Source: Saussurea involucrata (Eukaryota; Streptophyta; Magnoliopsida; Asterales; Asteraceae). From it: a DNA stretch of 64,000 bases. The first letter of the stretch is position 1, and each line of letters opens with the position of its first letter. The stretch lies in contig CM066321.1 of assembly GCA_033807775.1 (NCBI GenBank), positions 249,786,422-249,850,421 of the forward strand, read 5' to 3'. The notes under the pieces were generated by a model. The model had not been told where the DNA came from and ran no database searches. It was given only the letters and a program-made list of their open reading frames with translations. The translations under genes were made by a program, and so were the position numbers. Positions 36,601-47,396 of the stretch are shown here, one piece after another.

Positions 36601-37479
36601 CGGGATTTAACGTGGTTCCACTATCGATGTGATAGTGTACGTCCACCAAAGAGAAAGAGAGAGCACGTGTTTATTACCAACCAAGGAGATTACAAGTGCT
36701 TAACAAGGATCTTAAGATCCACGATCAACAAACGAAGCTTCACGAACACCACCGGATATTAAAGACACTCTCAACCTCACACACACTAAGTATATCGAAT
36801 TATACTAGGGAGAGTATTTGTGGGTGTTCTAACGAATGAAAGCTAACTGAACCGTATGTGTTTTGTGTGTTTGAAATGAAGAGGCCAAGGGATGTATTTA
36901 TAGGGAGCAAGAACTTGGGTAATATGGTAATTTTCATATTACCTCAATAATCACGTGTATCATCAAAAGGAAAATATAATATAATTTAATATTATAGCAC
37001 ACTGTGTATATATATTGTGTGTATATACATGTATAATGTTTGTGTGTATTAATAGATAACAATAGAAAGAGGTGGGGTCATATATTAATAAATTAATTTT
37101 TGGTCGTTATAATTTTAATTGAAAAGAAAAATAATATGAAATGACTAAATTGTCCTTCAAATTAACCCAACTAACAGAACTTTTTAACGGTGTTAAGACA
37201 TAGGGACCAAAAGCGTGTAAAAATGTAAACCATAAGGACATTTTCCATAATTTTTTTAAATTAGGGACGCACAGTGTAATTTTGTGTAAACCACATGACC
37301 AATCTTGTAATTTACTCTAAAAATTATGTAACTATAATAATTTAATTATATGAATTACAATTTCCACCTTTGATGATAGAGGTAAACATTCTCTCCCTCT
37401 CACCCTCCATGTCATCAACTCTTTATTATTTTATGCTTTCCATGCCATCAACTCTTTATTATTATTTTCTTATCGTCTT

Positions 37480-38518
37480 ATTCATGCAGGGGGTTTAATG
37501 AAAACAACCACGGTTTCGGAGGTGGTGAGTTCTTTCCAAGGCTGGCCGCCGGATTGGTTGCAACAATGTCTGGGTTTAGCTTCTTCACTTATTCCTCCTA
37601 ATTATAATGATGTTCGTGATCAGATCATGTGGCTTAATCGGCATAATCAACCGGTGCGATTCATGGTTTCGGAGGTTTGGAAGTCTCTTGATGGGCCGTA
37701 TCAGGAGGTTTCGTGGCATAATCTTTGTTGGTTCTCAAAGCATATTCCAAAGCATTCTTTCTGTTTATGGTTAGCGTTTCGTATGAGATTGCCCACCCAA
37801 GACCGAATGCAACGATGGAGGGACGATGTTATGAGTTGTAGTTTATGTAACCAATGTATGGATTCACATAACCATTTATTGTTTGATTGCATGTTTTCGT
37901 CTTCTGTTTGAAGGGAGGTTAAAGCTGAAATGAACACTACTTCTCTTCCAAATGTGTGGGACGAGATCCTTGAGGAGATATCTCATAGGCGATGGCATCC
38001 GGGGGAACTACGCACCAAACTTATTTTTGCAGCGACTATTTATTTTTGTGGCAGGAAAGGAACAATAGGCTGTTTTCGAACAAAAAGAGGACTGCTCAAT
38101 AGTTGGTTGCGGATATAAAGAAGGTGTCAAGGTGGTGTACTTGCGTATTTCTGGTCTTGCGGTTCGTGTGCCTACGGTTCGGCGTGATGGTGACCGCCGA
38201 CAACCGACTTGATTCATGGAGTGGAGCTCGTTTGATTTTGCCTCTTTTGTTGCGGCCGTGCTCGGGTCTTGTAGTGGCGTTTATTTTATTTTGTTTGCTA
38301 TGCTTGTAGCTTCGCTTTCTTTATGTTTGTTTTGGCTCTTAACTTTATGGTATGGTTTGTTAGAGATTTTTGATACGTTTCTAGTTGGGTTCTCCATCCC
38401 GTTTTGGGCCTGTCCTCTATTGTGGATGGAGTTCCTTGTTGGGAGGGAGTCCCTCCCCATTTAGGTGTACATTTTCTTTTTATCTATATATTGCCAGGAG
38501 TGCCGCCTCCTTTCCAAA
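37480..38518 (+). mobile_element. LINE (L1-type) 3' fragment with RT zinc-binding domain
   Basis: The frame 37498-37911 contains the zf-RVT domain: VSEVWKSL, WHNLCWFSKHIPKHSFCLWL, RLPTQDRMQRW, CSLCNQCMDSHNHLLFDC. This domain sits after the RT in plant L1 elements. TGA at 37909-37911 replaces the expected Trp (SSV-W-REVK) and the reading continues to about 38100. Target duplications AACTCTTTATTATT flank it (37449; 38521). It is 5' truncated, as usual for LINEs. Confidence 0.82.
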
Positions 38519-39554
38519 GAAACTCTTTATTATTTTACGCTTCCTGATTAAGAGTAAAGTTGCGTATTTAGTAAATTATAATAGAGACGCCTCAAATCGG
38601 TCCTCACGATAAGAGCGGATTGTTGGCGATGACTTGGTGAAGGGAATCTATGAGAGAAGGCAATTGACAAAATCCTAGGAATTATGCAAAGCCCGGTAAC
38701 AGTCTTGATCCTGATCCTAAATTGGATCCCGCTTCTATCTCGTTTCTTATTTTTTCTAAATCATTTTTACACAAAAATATTATGCATATTTTTATAATAA
38801 TGAGTTTTAAAAATTAGATTGAAATACACTTTAAATAGTACATTTATTTAAAAAATCTTGAAAAATATGCATGTTTTGATTTTTCTTTGAAAATTATGTA
38901 ATTTTTATGGTTTATAGAACTTGTATTATAATTTATTAAAACTATAAAATTTTGAAAAAAATTGGTTATATATAATTTCACTACTAGAAAAAGAGGTATC
39001 AGTGATGAAAACCAGTGACGAAAAATTCCGTCACTAATTAGTGACAAAAAATTCCGTCACTAATTAGTGACGGATCAGTAACGGAACAACCACAAACACA
39101 ATCCGTCACTAACCCGTCACTAATTAGAGACAGATTAGTGACGAAGATAAATCCGTCGCTAATTAGTGGCGGATTAGTGACGGAATGTATTTAAAAAATA
39201 ATAAAAAATATACTAAAAATATTTGTCACTAATCCGTCACTAATTAGTGACGGATTAACAACGAACCCATATATTTTCTTTTGAAAAATAAATAAAAAAT
39301 AAAATCCATGCGTCCCTCACTAATCCGTTGCTAATTAGTGACAGAATGTATTTAAAAAATATTTAAAAATAAAATATAAATTCCGTCACTAATTAGGGAC
39401 GGATTAGCGACGGACACGTGTATTTTCATATAAAACATAAATACAAATGAAAATACACGTGTCCGTCGCTAATTAGTGACGAAATTTTTATTTTTTCTTG
39501 TTTCTCATGTTTATGTGTTATATGTACATATGTGCAAGTGTTATATGTATTCGT

Positions 39555-39704
39555 GGGTCCGTATACATATATATATATATATACATGTGTTGGTTGTTAA
39601 CTGCGATAGATCTATGTATATTGTTATATATATCATGTATATATGTTGATATCATGTGTATATGTGAAAAATATATATAGTTAATGTGTGTGTTACTTCG
39701 TAAT

Positions 39705-39751
<47 letters not shown>

Positions 39752-39869
39752 GTGTTGGTTGTTAACTGCGATAGATCTATGTATATTGTTATATATATCA
39801 TGTATATATGTTGATATCATGTGTATATGTGAAAAATATATATAGTTAATGTGTGTGTTACTTCGTAAT

Positions 39870-39920
<51 letters not shown>
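39555..39920. repeat. 162-bp tandem duplication with TA microsatellites
   Basis: ACATGTGTTGGTTGTTAACT through TTCGTAATCTTATA is present at 39582-39712 and 39748-39873, with TA runs between and after. A diverged third copy begins at about 40822 and a fourth at about 41311. Confidence 0.85.
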
Positions 39921-39928
<8 letters not shown>

Positions 39929-40034
39929 ACATATAGTTGTGTTGTTTGGTAACCGTGTACATATAGCTAGGTAAAAAGTCACAATTGGTGTTAGTAGGTC
40001 CTAATAAGCCATAAAGTATCTTAATGTGTTATTG

Positions 40035-40340
40035 GGTTTTAATCAATTCTATTGGACTCTAAGCGGTTCTATTGGACTTTAAAGCATCGATTGGGCTTTA
40101 AGCGGTTCTATTGGACTTTAAAGCGTCGATTGGGCTTTAAGCGGTTCTATTGGACTCTAAAGCATTTATTGGGCTTTAATATATTTTGTTGGGTTTTAAT
40201 CGGTTCTATTGACTTTTAAAGGGTTTCATTGGGCCTTAATGGATCTATCAGACTTTAAAGGGTTCTATTGGGCTTTAAAGAGTTTAATTGGACCTTAATT
40301 GATCTATCGGGCTTTAAAGGGGTCTATTGGGCTATAAATG
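40035..40340. repeat. Minisatellite of ATTGGGCTTTAAGCGGTTCT units
   Basis: About ten imperfect 28-30-bp units, each with GG(G/A)CTTTAA and TTCTATTGG(A/G). They are strongest at 40050-40160 and decay to the right. Confidence 0.85.
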
Positions 40341-41399
40341 CTCAATAGTTCATTAAGAGCCACTGTAACCCATAGAAACCCAATACATTTCATTAAGAGC
40401 CGCTCACAATCATAAAGGCCTAATGCATTTTGTAAGCCCAAGAAGGCCAATATCATGAAGGTCTAATACAAAATCAGGGTTTGTATTCTCACAACGCTGT
40501 TATGGTCTCCCTCTACTCAGTTCCTCTCTCACTGATTTTGTATTCTCATTGAGGTTTGCATAAATACTAACATGTAATGTGCTCGAATGCATAGATATAT
40601 ATATCGGTCTATTTTTTGGATGAGAGTACAAAATTCAATCAAACCAATATTATATTAAAACTTTAATTAATGACGGATTTCATGTGTCTGTCACTAATCC
40701 GTCGTTAATTATTGATGGATTAGTGACAAATTTTTTTATTTTTCGTATTTTCTAATGTTTATGTGTTATATGCACACATGTGTATGTGTTACATGTGTGT
40801 GTGTATATATATATGTATGTATACATGTGTTGGTTGCTAACCGTATTGGATCTATGTATATTGTTGTATATATGTTGATACGAATGTGTATATGTGAATG
40901 TATAGAAAATGTGTGTGTTGTTTGGTAATCGCATATGATGTATATATATGTGTTGTATATATGTGAATGTATAGATAGTGTGTGTGTGTGTGTGTTTTTA
41001 TTGTACCTTAATAAGTCATATTGGACTATAAAGGAGATATATAAAACATACACATACACATGTACATGTAACACATAAACATAAAAAAATAAAAAAATTC
41101 GCCGCTAATGTGTCGCTAATTAGTAACGGATTCCATAGGTCCGTCGTCGCTAATTAGTGACGGATTAGTGAAGGAATTTTATTTTCTCATGTTTATGTGT
41201 TATATGTAAACATGTGTATGTGTATGTGTATGTGTTATATGTATACATATATATGTGTATGTATTATATGTATCCATGGTTCCGTGTTATACATGTGCAT
41301 ATATATATATACATATGTTGGTTGCTAACCGTGATGGATCTATGTATATTGTTGTATATATGTTGATATGAACGTTTGATTCATTTACAGTCCTACATA

Positions 41400-42147
41400 T
41401 ACATACATTGAATATAAAATTTTAATAAAATAAAGTTTTAAACTTCAAAATTTATTATTTAAACTACCCCCTTTTTTTTTCTATTCCCACGGAGCAAATC
41501 AATTTTTTCATATATGTCATATCAATTTTCTTTTTTACTACACATTTAATAAACATTTTACCCCAATATGGACCAATCCATAGTTTATATAATAAAAAGA
41601 CTTTATAAAAATTATAATAGTTAAAAATTACTTATTATAATTAAAACAAATAATTAAAATAAAATAAATGGCACATTAATAAAAATCATAATAATATATA
41701 TTGATTGTTTTAATTAATATGATATGGATATCATAAAAATCAGGCCCACTATAGATGCTCTAAAACCCTAAGAGCCTTTCATTTTCCCTCTCCTTATTTC
41801 CTCCGCTTTCCCCCTTAGTTCATTACTTTCATTTTCCTCCTTCACTTCACCTTTCATCACACAACAACCACCTCTCACCCTGACTGCCTTCCGCCTTTCG
41901 CCTTCCGCCAACCGCCAATGGCCACCGCCATCTTCCGCCTTCCACCAACGACCACCACCGTCTTCCACATTCCATCGAAGTCCACCACCCGTATTCTTCT
42001 ATATTTCACTTTCGGGTCGATTTCATAAAACCCCTTGGGATTTCGTTAGGATAAAGACGTGAATCCTTATTGACGACTATCACCGTTCACAAAAGGTATA
42101 TCTCTTCCGATTTGTTCTTTTATTTTATCGACGTTTTAAAAAAAACC
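41400..42147. other. Unassigned sequence with a CT-rich block
   Basis: A CT-rich tract at 41760-41990 (CCGCCATCTTCCGCC repeats) follows TAAAACCCTAAGAGCC and resembles a plant 5' leader. It is followed by AAAAG|GTATAT, which could be a donor. No coding continuation is visible, so I make no gene call. Confidence 0.35.
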
Positions 42148-42420
42148 TTCAAGATCTACTTTTTATTAAATATTCTAGATCTGTTTTTCATAAAAAAAAG
42201 ATATGGTTTTATATTCTTTACAGATCTTTTTTTTATAAAAAAAACCGAACTCTGTTTTTAAAAAAATATGGCAGTTTTGGTTTTATAAAAATATTTCAGA
42301 TGTGCTTTTTATAAAGAAATTAATGATAGGGTTTCTAAAAAAATATACAAATCTGTTTTTGTAAAAAAAAAATTAGATATGTTTTTTTAAATATTCAGAC
42401 TTGATTTTATAAAGAAATAC
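42148..42420. repeat. Decayed AT-rich minisatellite
   Basis: Roughly six 40-50-bp units pairing an (A)GATCTG-TTTTT word with a TTATAAAAAAAT word, heavily diverged. Confidence 0.6.
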
Positions 42421-42738
42421 TGTTGTTGTCACAGAATCTAGTGAGAGAAATGAATCAATATGCACAATCTAGATAGAGAAAACTTGTCATTCATCTAAAG
42501 CTTCAAAAGTTACAAGTTTCTCTAAAATGGAAAGTTACAATCTAATCTCTCTAGACTCTCCTAATGACTTACTTGCTTAACAACTACTAGCTTAACACCA
42601 AAGCAAACCTATTTATACCTAGACATTACAAGATATTAAGGCTAATTACATTGACTTTACACTAAAGCTATTTTGGCTTTGACTTTTCACATACATTGAC
42701 TTTTACATAAATCTTGAATACAATATAATGCGCTAACA
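42421..42738 (-). repeat. Family-3 3' LTR (318 bp) with polypurine tract
   Basis: The minus strand starts TGTTAGCGCATTATATTG and ends TTCTGTGACAACAACA. A TATA-like box CTAGGTATAAATAG lies at about 42624-42611. Immediately upstream is AAAGGGGGAGAA (42750-42739), a clear polypurine tract. Confidence 0.75.
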
Positions 42739-42752
42739 TTCTCCCCCTTTGG

Positions 42753-45002
42753 ATTCAAGATTCAAAAAAAAATTGACAGCAGTCTTCAACTCTTGATCTT
42801 CATAACTTTAACTCGGACCGCTTTAAACTTTGAAGCTTTGACAATCTTCAAACTTTCAGCTTTGAAGAATCTTCAGTCAAACTTGAAAAGTCTTTCTCTT
42901 TCTCTTTGTAAAGCCACTCTCCTTGAATATAATCTTCAACAAATTGTCATCAAGTCTTGAACACAAACTTCAGATCTTTGCAGCTTTGATCTTTGCAACT
43001 TTAAACTTTGAAGCTTTGAACTCAAACTCTTTAAACGATTTCTTGAACTTTGTATCTTCATCTCTTTGAACGTGAATTGTCTTTGAACATCGATCTCTCT
43101 CGAATCATCTCGAAACATCTTCTTGAATCATCTCGGAACATCTTTATCTTGTAAACTCGAGCTTCTTGACTTTGACTTTGGAACTATTTCACCCCCTTTA
43201 TCTTTCATTGATATATCTCCCATTTTCTTCAGTATGTTATTTCTCCCCCTTTTTAATGATTGTGAGCATCATGATCATCAAAACTTTCATCAATTTCAGC
43301 ACTGTCTTTGTTCACCACAAGCAACATTCTCCTCCTTTTGATATGATAAACCGTCAATTCCAAAGGATATATATATCCGAATCTTTTCAAATTCAGATAG
43401 AATAAATGTGGTAACCCTGAAACAACATATGAATCAGTTAAAATGTCTGTAAGTAGCACGGAGCTACTTAGTACAACGGATGTACTTTGGAAATGAGCTT
43501 TTTGATGTTCACTCCTCCAGGGCTTCCATTCAATCATCGAAAATCACAAAGGAATTTCTATGAACGTTATGACTAGAAAACATATTCCTTGTGTGTACAT
43601 GCATGTGTTAGAAATGATTGAAGCAACTTATGCTTTTTCAGCCTCAAATTGTGTAAACTGTTGAGACAGCAACAAGTTTTCCACGAACTCAATGTGCATG
43701 ATCGAAGTGCGAAGGTGGGGGCAAATTTCCTTATTTTTCAATATCCAAATCTTTCGAGTGAAGATTAGATAGATTATATGTTGCGTCCCCAAGAAAAACT
43801 GAAACTTTTCTTTGTTGAGAAAGAAATGAGTAGCTAATGGGGTTAAAGCAAGAGTTGGCATGGGCTAATTGCATGTTTCAATGATGGTCACCAAAGAATG
43901 TGAACCAATCAGTAATGTGACTGCCCGGCTTAGAAAAATGGTTGGTGCAAAGTTATCTTATTCTTTTAACTCAGTTCTCACACCCTCTTTCTGTTTTTAA
44001 TCCGCTCACTTCTAACCAAACTCTCATTTACATTTTACCTCAGCACAAAGAGATTACTCAACCGGATGAGTTATCTCCCCCACTCTTTGATGTAGACCCC
44101 TCACCCCTCAATCACTCAAGGATAACTTATCGGGAAGGAAACACTAGTTAACGTGAATCCATAAAAGTTTAATAATCTCACACTGATCCCATGAAATTTT
44201 GTCCTAAAAATTTTGTGGTGTTCAACAGTTTAGTTTGAACAAATAAATCTCAGCATTTGAATGACATTGTCATCAGAATGTATGCTCCTAAATAATATCA
44301 GGAAATATTTGAGCATTTGAACTTTGAAGATTTCTCAAAACAAGGATAAATAATGAATGAAATGAACTCGAAGGACTTGTTTGAGAATATGACAATGTAT
44401 CAATCGGATCAAAGAATTGAATTTTGTTTATATGAACAAATATAAACAATCTTTGAATGAAACGTTTAATTTTTTACGCTAAAAGAATGTATGATGCTCA
44501 ACAAAACTGGAATACAAACGGGAGTATTACCATCGAAAAATTATTTCATTTTGAGACATGGTAATAACAAAGTCAATATGAAGCTGTACCGGTGGGGAAG
44601 AATACTTGAAAGTATAGAAAAGATAATACACAAGTATTAATCTTTGGAAACACACAGTCAGAAATGATGTTATAATAATCCGAGATCTCCATGAAAAACA
44701 TTTAAAATCACACTTCTAAATTTATAAAATCTGTTTAAAATAGAGAAGTGGTTTGAACATTTAAGCAAAAAGTTTTTTATGCTTGAAAGTCGTTCTTCCT
44801 TCAAACAATCTGAGATTAAGATCAGAAGATACTTACATTTAGAAATGTTTGAGCTCCCCCTCAAATCATGATACAATGATTTAAAATCTCATAAGCTTCC
44901 CCTTAACATGTGCAAAGAATCTTCATCTGAACTAAATCTGCAAAAATGACAAGACTTGGATCAAAGTATCCTTAATCATTAAAACGAGTTCTGAATTACC
45001 AG
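42753..45002. other. Non-coding interior of family-3 element
   Basis: The tract 42780-43110 is dense in CTTTGAA/TTCAAA words (GCTTTGAACTCAAACTC type). Further PPT-like minus-strand motifs occur near 44853 and 44900. Short ORFs show no known domain. Confidence 0.5.
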
Positions 45003-45345
45003 GATTAAAGCTAAATTCAGAAGTCATAGTTATTGAAGAACGAGTCCTGATCTGATATGATCAGAAGTCAAAAACATTGAAGTACGAGTCGTGAGCTGAG
45101 TTACTCAGAAGTTTATTAGCTTTGAAGTACGAGTTCTAAACTGATATGTTTAGAAGTCATAGTCATTGAAGAACGAGTCTTGATCTGATATGATCTGAAG
45201 TCAAAAACTTTGAAGTACGAGTCCTGAGCTGATTTACTCAGAAGTCTAAAACTTTGAAGTACGAGTCCTGAACTGTTGTATTCAGAAGTCTATATCGTTG
45301 AAGAACGAGTCCTGAGTTGATTTATTCAGAAGTCTATATCATATA
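45003..45345. repeat. Tandem array, ~45-50-bp units with internal dyad
   Basis: Seven units of the form TTGAAGTACGAGTCCTGAGCTGATTTACTCAGAAGTC. Each has a self-complementary arm pair such as CTGATCTGATATGATCAG or CTGAGCTGATTTACTCAG. Within units the arms change together (CTGAAC...TTCAG, CTAAAC...TTTAG), which preserves pairing. Confidence 0.85.
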
Positions 45346-45455
45346 CTCCTCAGGTACTCTTCTTCAAATATGCCACACTTCTTTTCTGTTTTCCAGTCAT
45401 GTGTGTGGTATACATTGCACAATCAACACTACACATGATGAACCTGCAAAACATA

Positions 45456-46655
45456 TTAAGTAGATTTTGGTACCCAACGGAACTTGGGTCCTGGTTTGTT
45501 AGGTGCAGTTCTTTTTGAAGAAATATTATAAGTACCATACCAAAATTGTACATTTTCTTGCTTAACAAAATCATGAGTTCCACAATAAGAACAACAAATT
45601 TTCTTTTGTGCTAACCTAATCAAATGATTTGCAGAATAAACAGGATTAGGTTTAACAAAAGACTTAACTTGATAAGCATTGTTCTTCTTGGCATTTGGAG
45701 TGGGGAACAAATGATTTTGGAACTTCTTTCATTGGAGTTGTACCTTTCACTCTCCATACCATCTTTACATGCTTGAAAATAGGAGTATCTGAACTTGTAG
45801 CAACATGGTTGAAGAAAAGATTAGAAGGGCGCATCTGATCTTTTGAAGGATTGCTTGATTTGACGGACTTTTTCGAAGATATATGTTCATGAACTGAACC
45901 AGAAGCAGTCTTGAATGAACATTCCGAATTAGTTGAATCATCATACGATGATTGAACAATAACTTCCTTGTTAGCTGATTCAACTTTGAAATTGATTGCT
46001 TCCAGTTTTTGAACTTTGTCGGACAGAACATTCCTTTCTTGAAAAATCAAATCAAACTTCTTTTATATATCAGATTTGATCTTCTGCTCTTTCATAGCTT
46101 CCGTTGCTAAAGCAGATAACTTCCTTGTTAGCTTAACAATTTCAGCCTCAAAATATTTTCTTTCTGTCTCAAAATCTTTTTCCAAAAATCTTCCCTTATC
46201 AGTTATTTCTTTAAAAATCTCCATATTATTCTTTTGAAGGCTTTTCTTTTCCTTCTAAAAAAGATTCTTCTTTTCAGCAATTTTTTTCTCTCTTTCTCCA
46301 AAACGTTTTCTAAATCAAATATTTTTATTGAAAGCTCAACATTTTTTGTTTCAAAAGATTTTCTTTCGACGTCAAACTGTGCTCTTTCTTTGTCAAGCTT
46401 TTCTTTCTCAAGAAATAAAACTTTTTCAAAATCAGAAACTTGTTTTGAAAGTTTTTGCATTTCAACTCAACATCTTTCTTTTCTTCAAAAGATTTTTTAG
46501 AAAAAAAAGATGTTTCTTTCTCTTGATGCTTTTTCATTTTATCCCGAAGACTTGAGTTGTCAAGTTTCATTTTTTCTCGTTCTGCGTCAAGTTATGGTAT
46601 TTCAGGCATGTACATGATCGCAACTTCTCTCTTTGATAAAATTGCTGTAGAAGTC
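45456..46655 (-). pseudogene. Family-3 Gag-like coiled-coil protein, broken
   Basis: It reads from about 46655 (MTSTAILSKREVAIMYMPEI) through long Lys/Glu/Phe heptad segments (46570-46203), then a Ser-rich stretch (46050-45664). It ends with a knuckle-like CSYCGTHDF and KFRWVPKST (45470). Several frame changes occur. The WVPK ending matches family-2 copy A at 54180 (IRIWVPKTS), which suggests a shared Gag architecture. The protein presumably formed particles; this copy is dead. Confidence 0.7.
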
Positions 46656-46737
46656 ATCTTGATAATAGTTCAATCACTAGAAAACGATCGTTCCGGAAGT
46701 TCAGACAGCAAAGTGCAAAAATTACACTTAGAAAAAG

Positions 46738-47240
46738 TTCCACAGATAAAGTTTTCGCAGCCAACTAGAAACAAACTTTTCGCAACCCAAACACCCAAAC
46801 GTTTTCTTAGCCAACTAGAAAACTTTTCGCAGGAAACTTTTCGCGACACACTTAGAAACTTTTCGTAAACAAAGTTTTCGCAGCACACTGATTGCAAAAA
46901 CAAAACTTTTTGCAACACACTTATGCAAAAACTAGAACTTTTCGCAAACAACCCTTATGAAAACAATTCTTTTCGCAGATGCCTGAAGCGAAAACCAAAA
47001 CTTTTCGCCGATGCCTGATGTAAAAATCCAAACTTTTCACAGATGCGTGATGCGAAAACCCAATCTTTTCGTAACAAACCGATGCGAAAACAATTAGTTT
47101 TCATGTACAACCCTTGCAAAACTAATGTTCCCTTAGCCTTTGAGATGAGTAAACTTTCAAAAGCCCTTGCAAAAACTTGGATGAACTTGCGAAAACTAAT
47201 AGATCTTGCGAAAACTTAGCCGAAATTCGAATTTAGTCCA
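46738..47240. repeat. Cluster of TTTTCGCA/TGCGAAAA words
   Basis: At least fifteen occurrences of (A)CTTTTCGCA or close variants lie in about 500 bp (AAGTTTTCGCAGC, AACTTTTCGCAAC, TTGCGAAAAC), spaced irregularly by 15-40 bp. It lies at the 5' side of the family-3 Gag frame, where a leader or LTR would be. Confidence 0.85.
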
Positions 47241-47396
47241 TAATTTCTTCACTTTTGATTGTTTTTCTCTGAAACTTTCACAGACTAGTTCGAAATTTGA
47301 TTTGGTACAATTTTGTAGTTGAATTCAAGCACTAAAAACTCCAAAATCACAGTCTTTCGATTAATCACAGTAAGTTCAAGTTTCGAACTCAAACTT

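Larger units (their letters stand above)
34983..37000 (-). mobile_element. Truncated Ty1/copia element: 5' LTR, gag and protease
   Basis: Reading on the minus strand: an LTR from about 37000 (left end uncertain) to 36249, the PBS-like TTGGTATAAGAGC (36248-36236), gag from about 36165, then a protease start at about 35218. The element ends near 34983 without integrase or RT. The minus strand has a TATA-like CTATAAATAC near 36905-36896 inside the LTR. AT and GATA microsatellites interrupt the LTR at 36415-36600. Confidence 0.8.
32303..37319. mobile_element. Long-TIR element (5 kb) hosting nested insertions
   Basis: Arms of about 170 bp are inverted: TAGAGTAAATTACATGATTG at the left and AATCTTGTAATTTACTCTA at the right. 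Both arms carry GGACATTTTCCATAAT (orientation-reversed) and a CTCCGTTAA/TTAACGG stretch. The exact 6-bp duplication AAAATT flanks it (32297-32302; 37320-37325). The terminal sequence is related to the MITE at 30967-31286. The interior holds a fold-back element and a truncated copia. Confidence 0.7.
38979..41400. mobile_element. CACTA-like transposon fragment
   Basis: It starts CACTACTAGAAAAA, the CACTA terminal motif, then has dense subterminal AATTAGTGACGGA/TCCGTCACTAATT repeats (39000-39480, again 40670-40735 and 41100-41175). No transposase frame and no matching right terminus were found, so it is incomplete. The right limit given is approximate. Confidence 0.7.
42421..47396 (-). mobile_element. 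Family-3 copia-like element, minus strand, pol-less
   Basis: Minus-strand reading: Gag-like coiled-coil coding (about 46655-45456), then 2.6 kb without any pol domain, a polypurine tract and a 3' LTR (42738-42421). The 5' portion is cut at 47396 by the long gypsy LTR. No integrase, RT or RNase H motif is visible in any frame of 42739-45455. Confidence 0.65.

Noticed and set aside
39518..39982. 154-residue Tyr/Ile-rich frame
   Set aside because: It is a translation of TA microsatellites and their duplicated flanks.
45003..45345. CRISPR-like array
   Set aside because: The units are continuous tandem repeats without unique spacers, in a plant retroelement.
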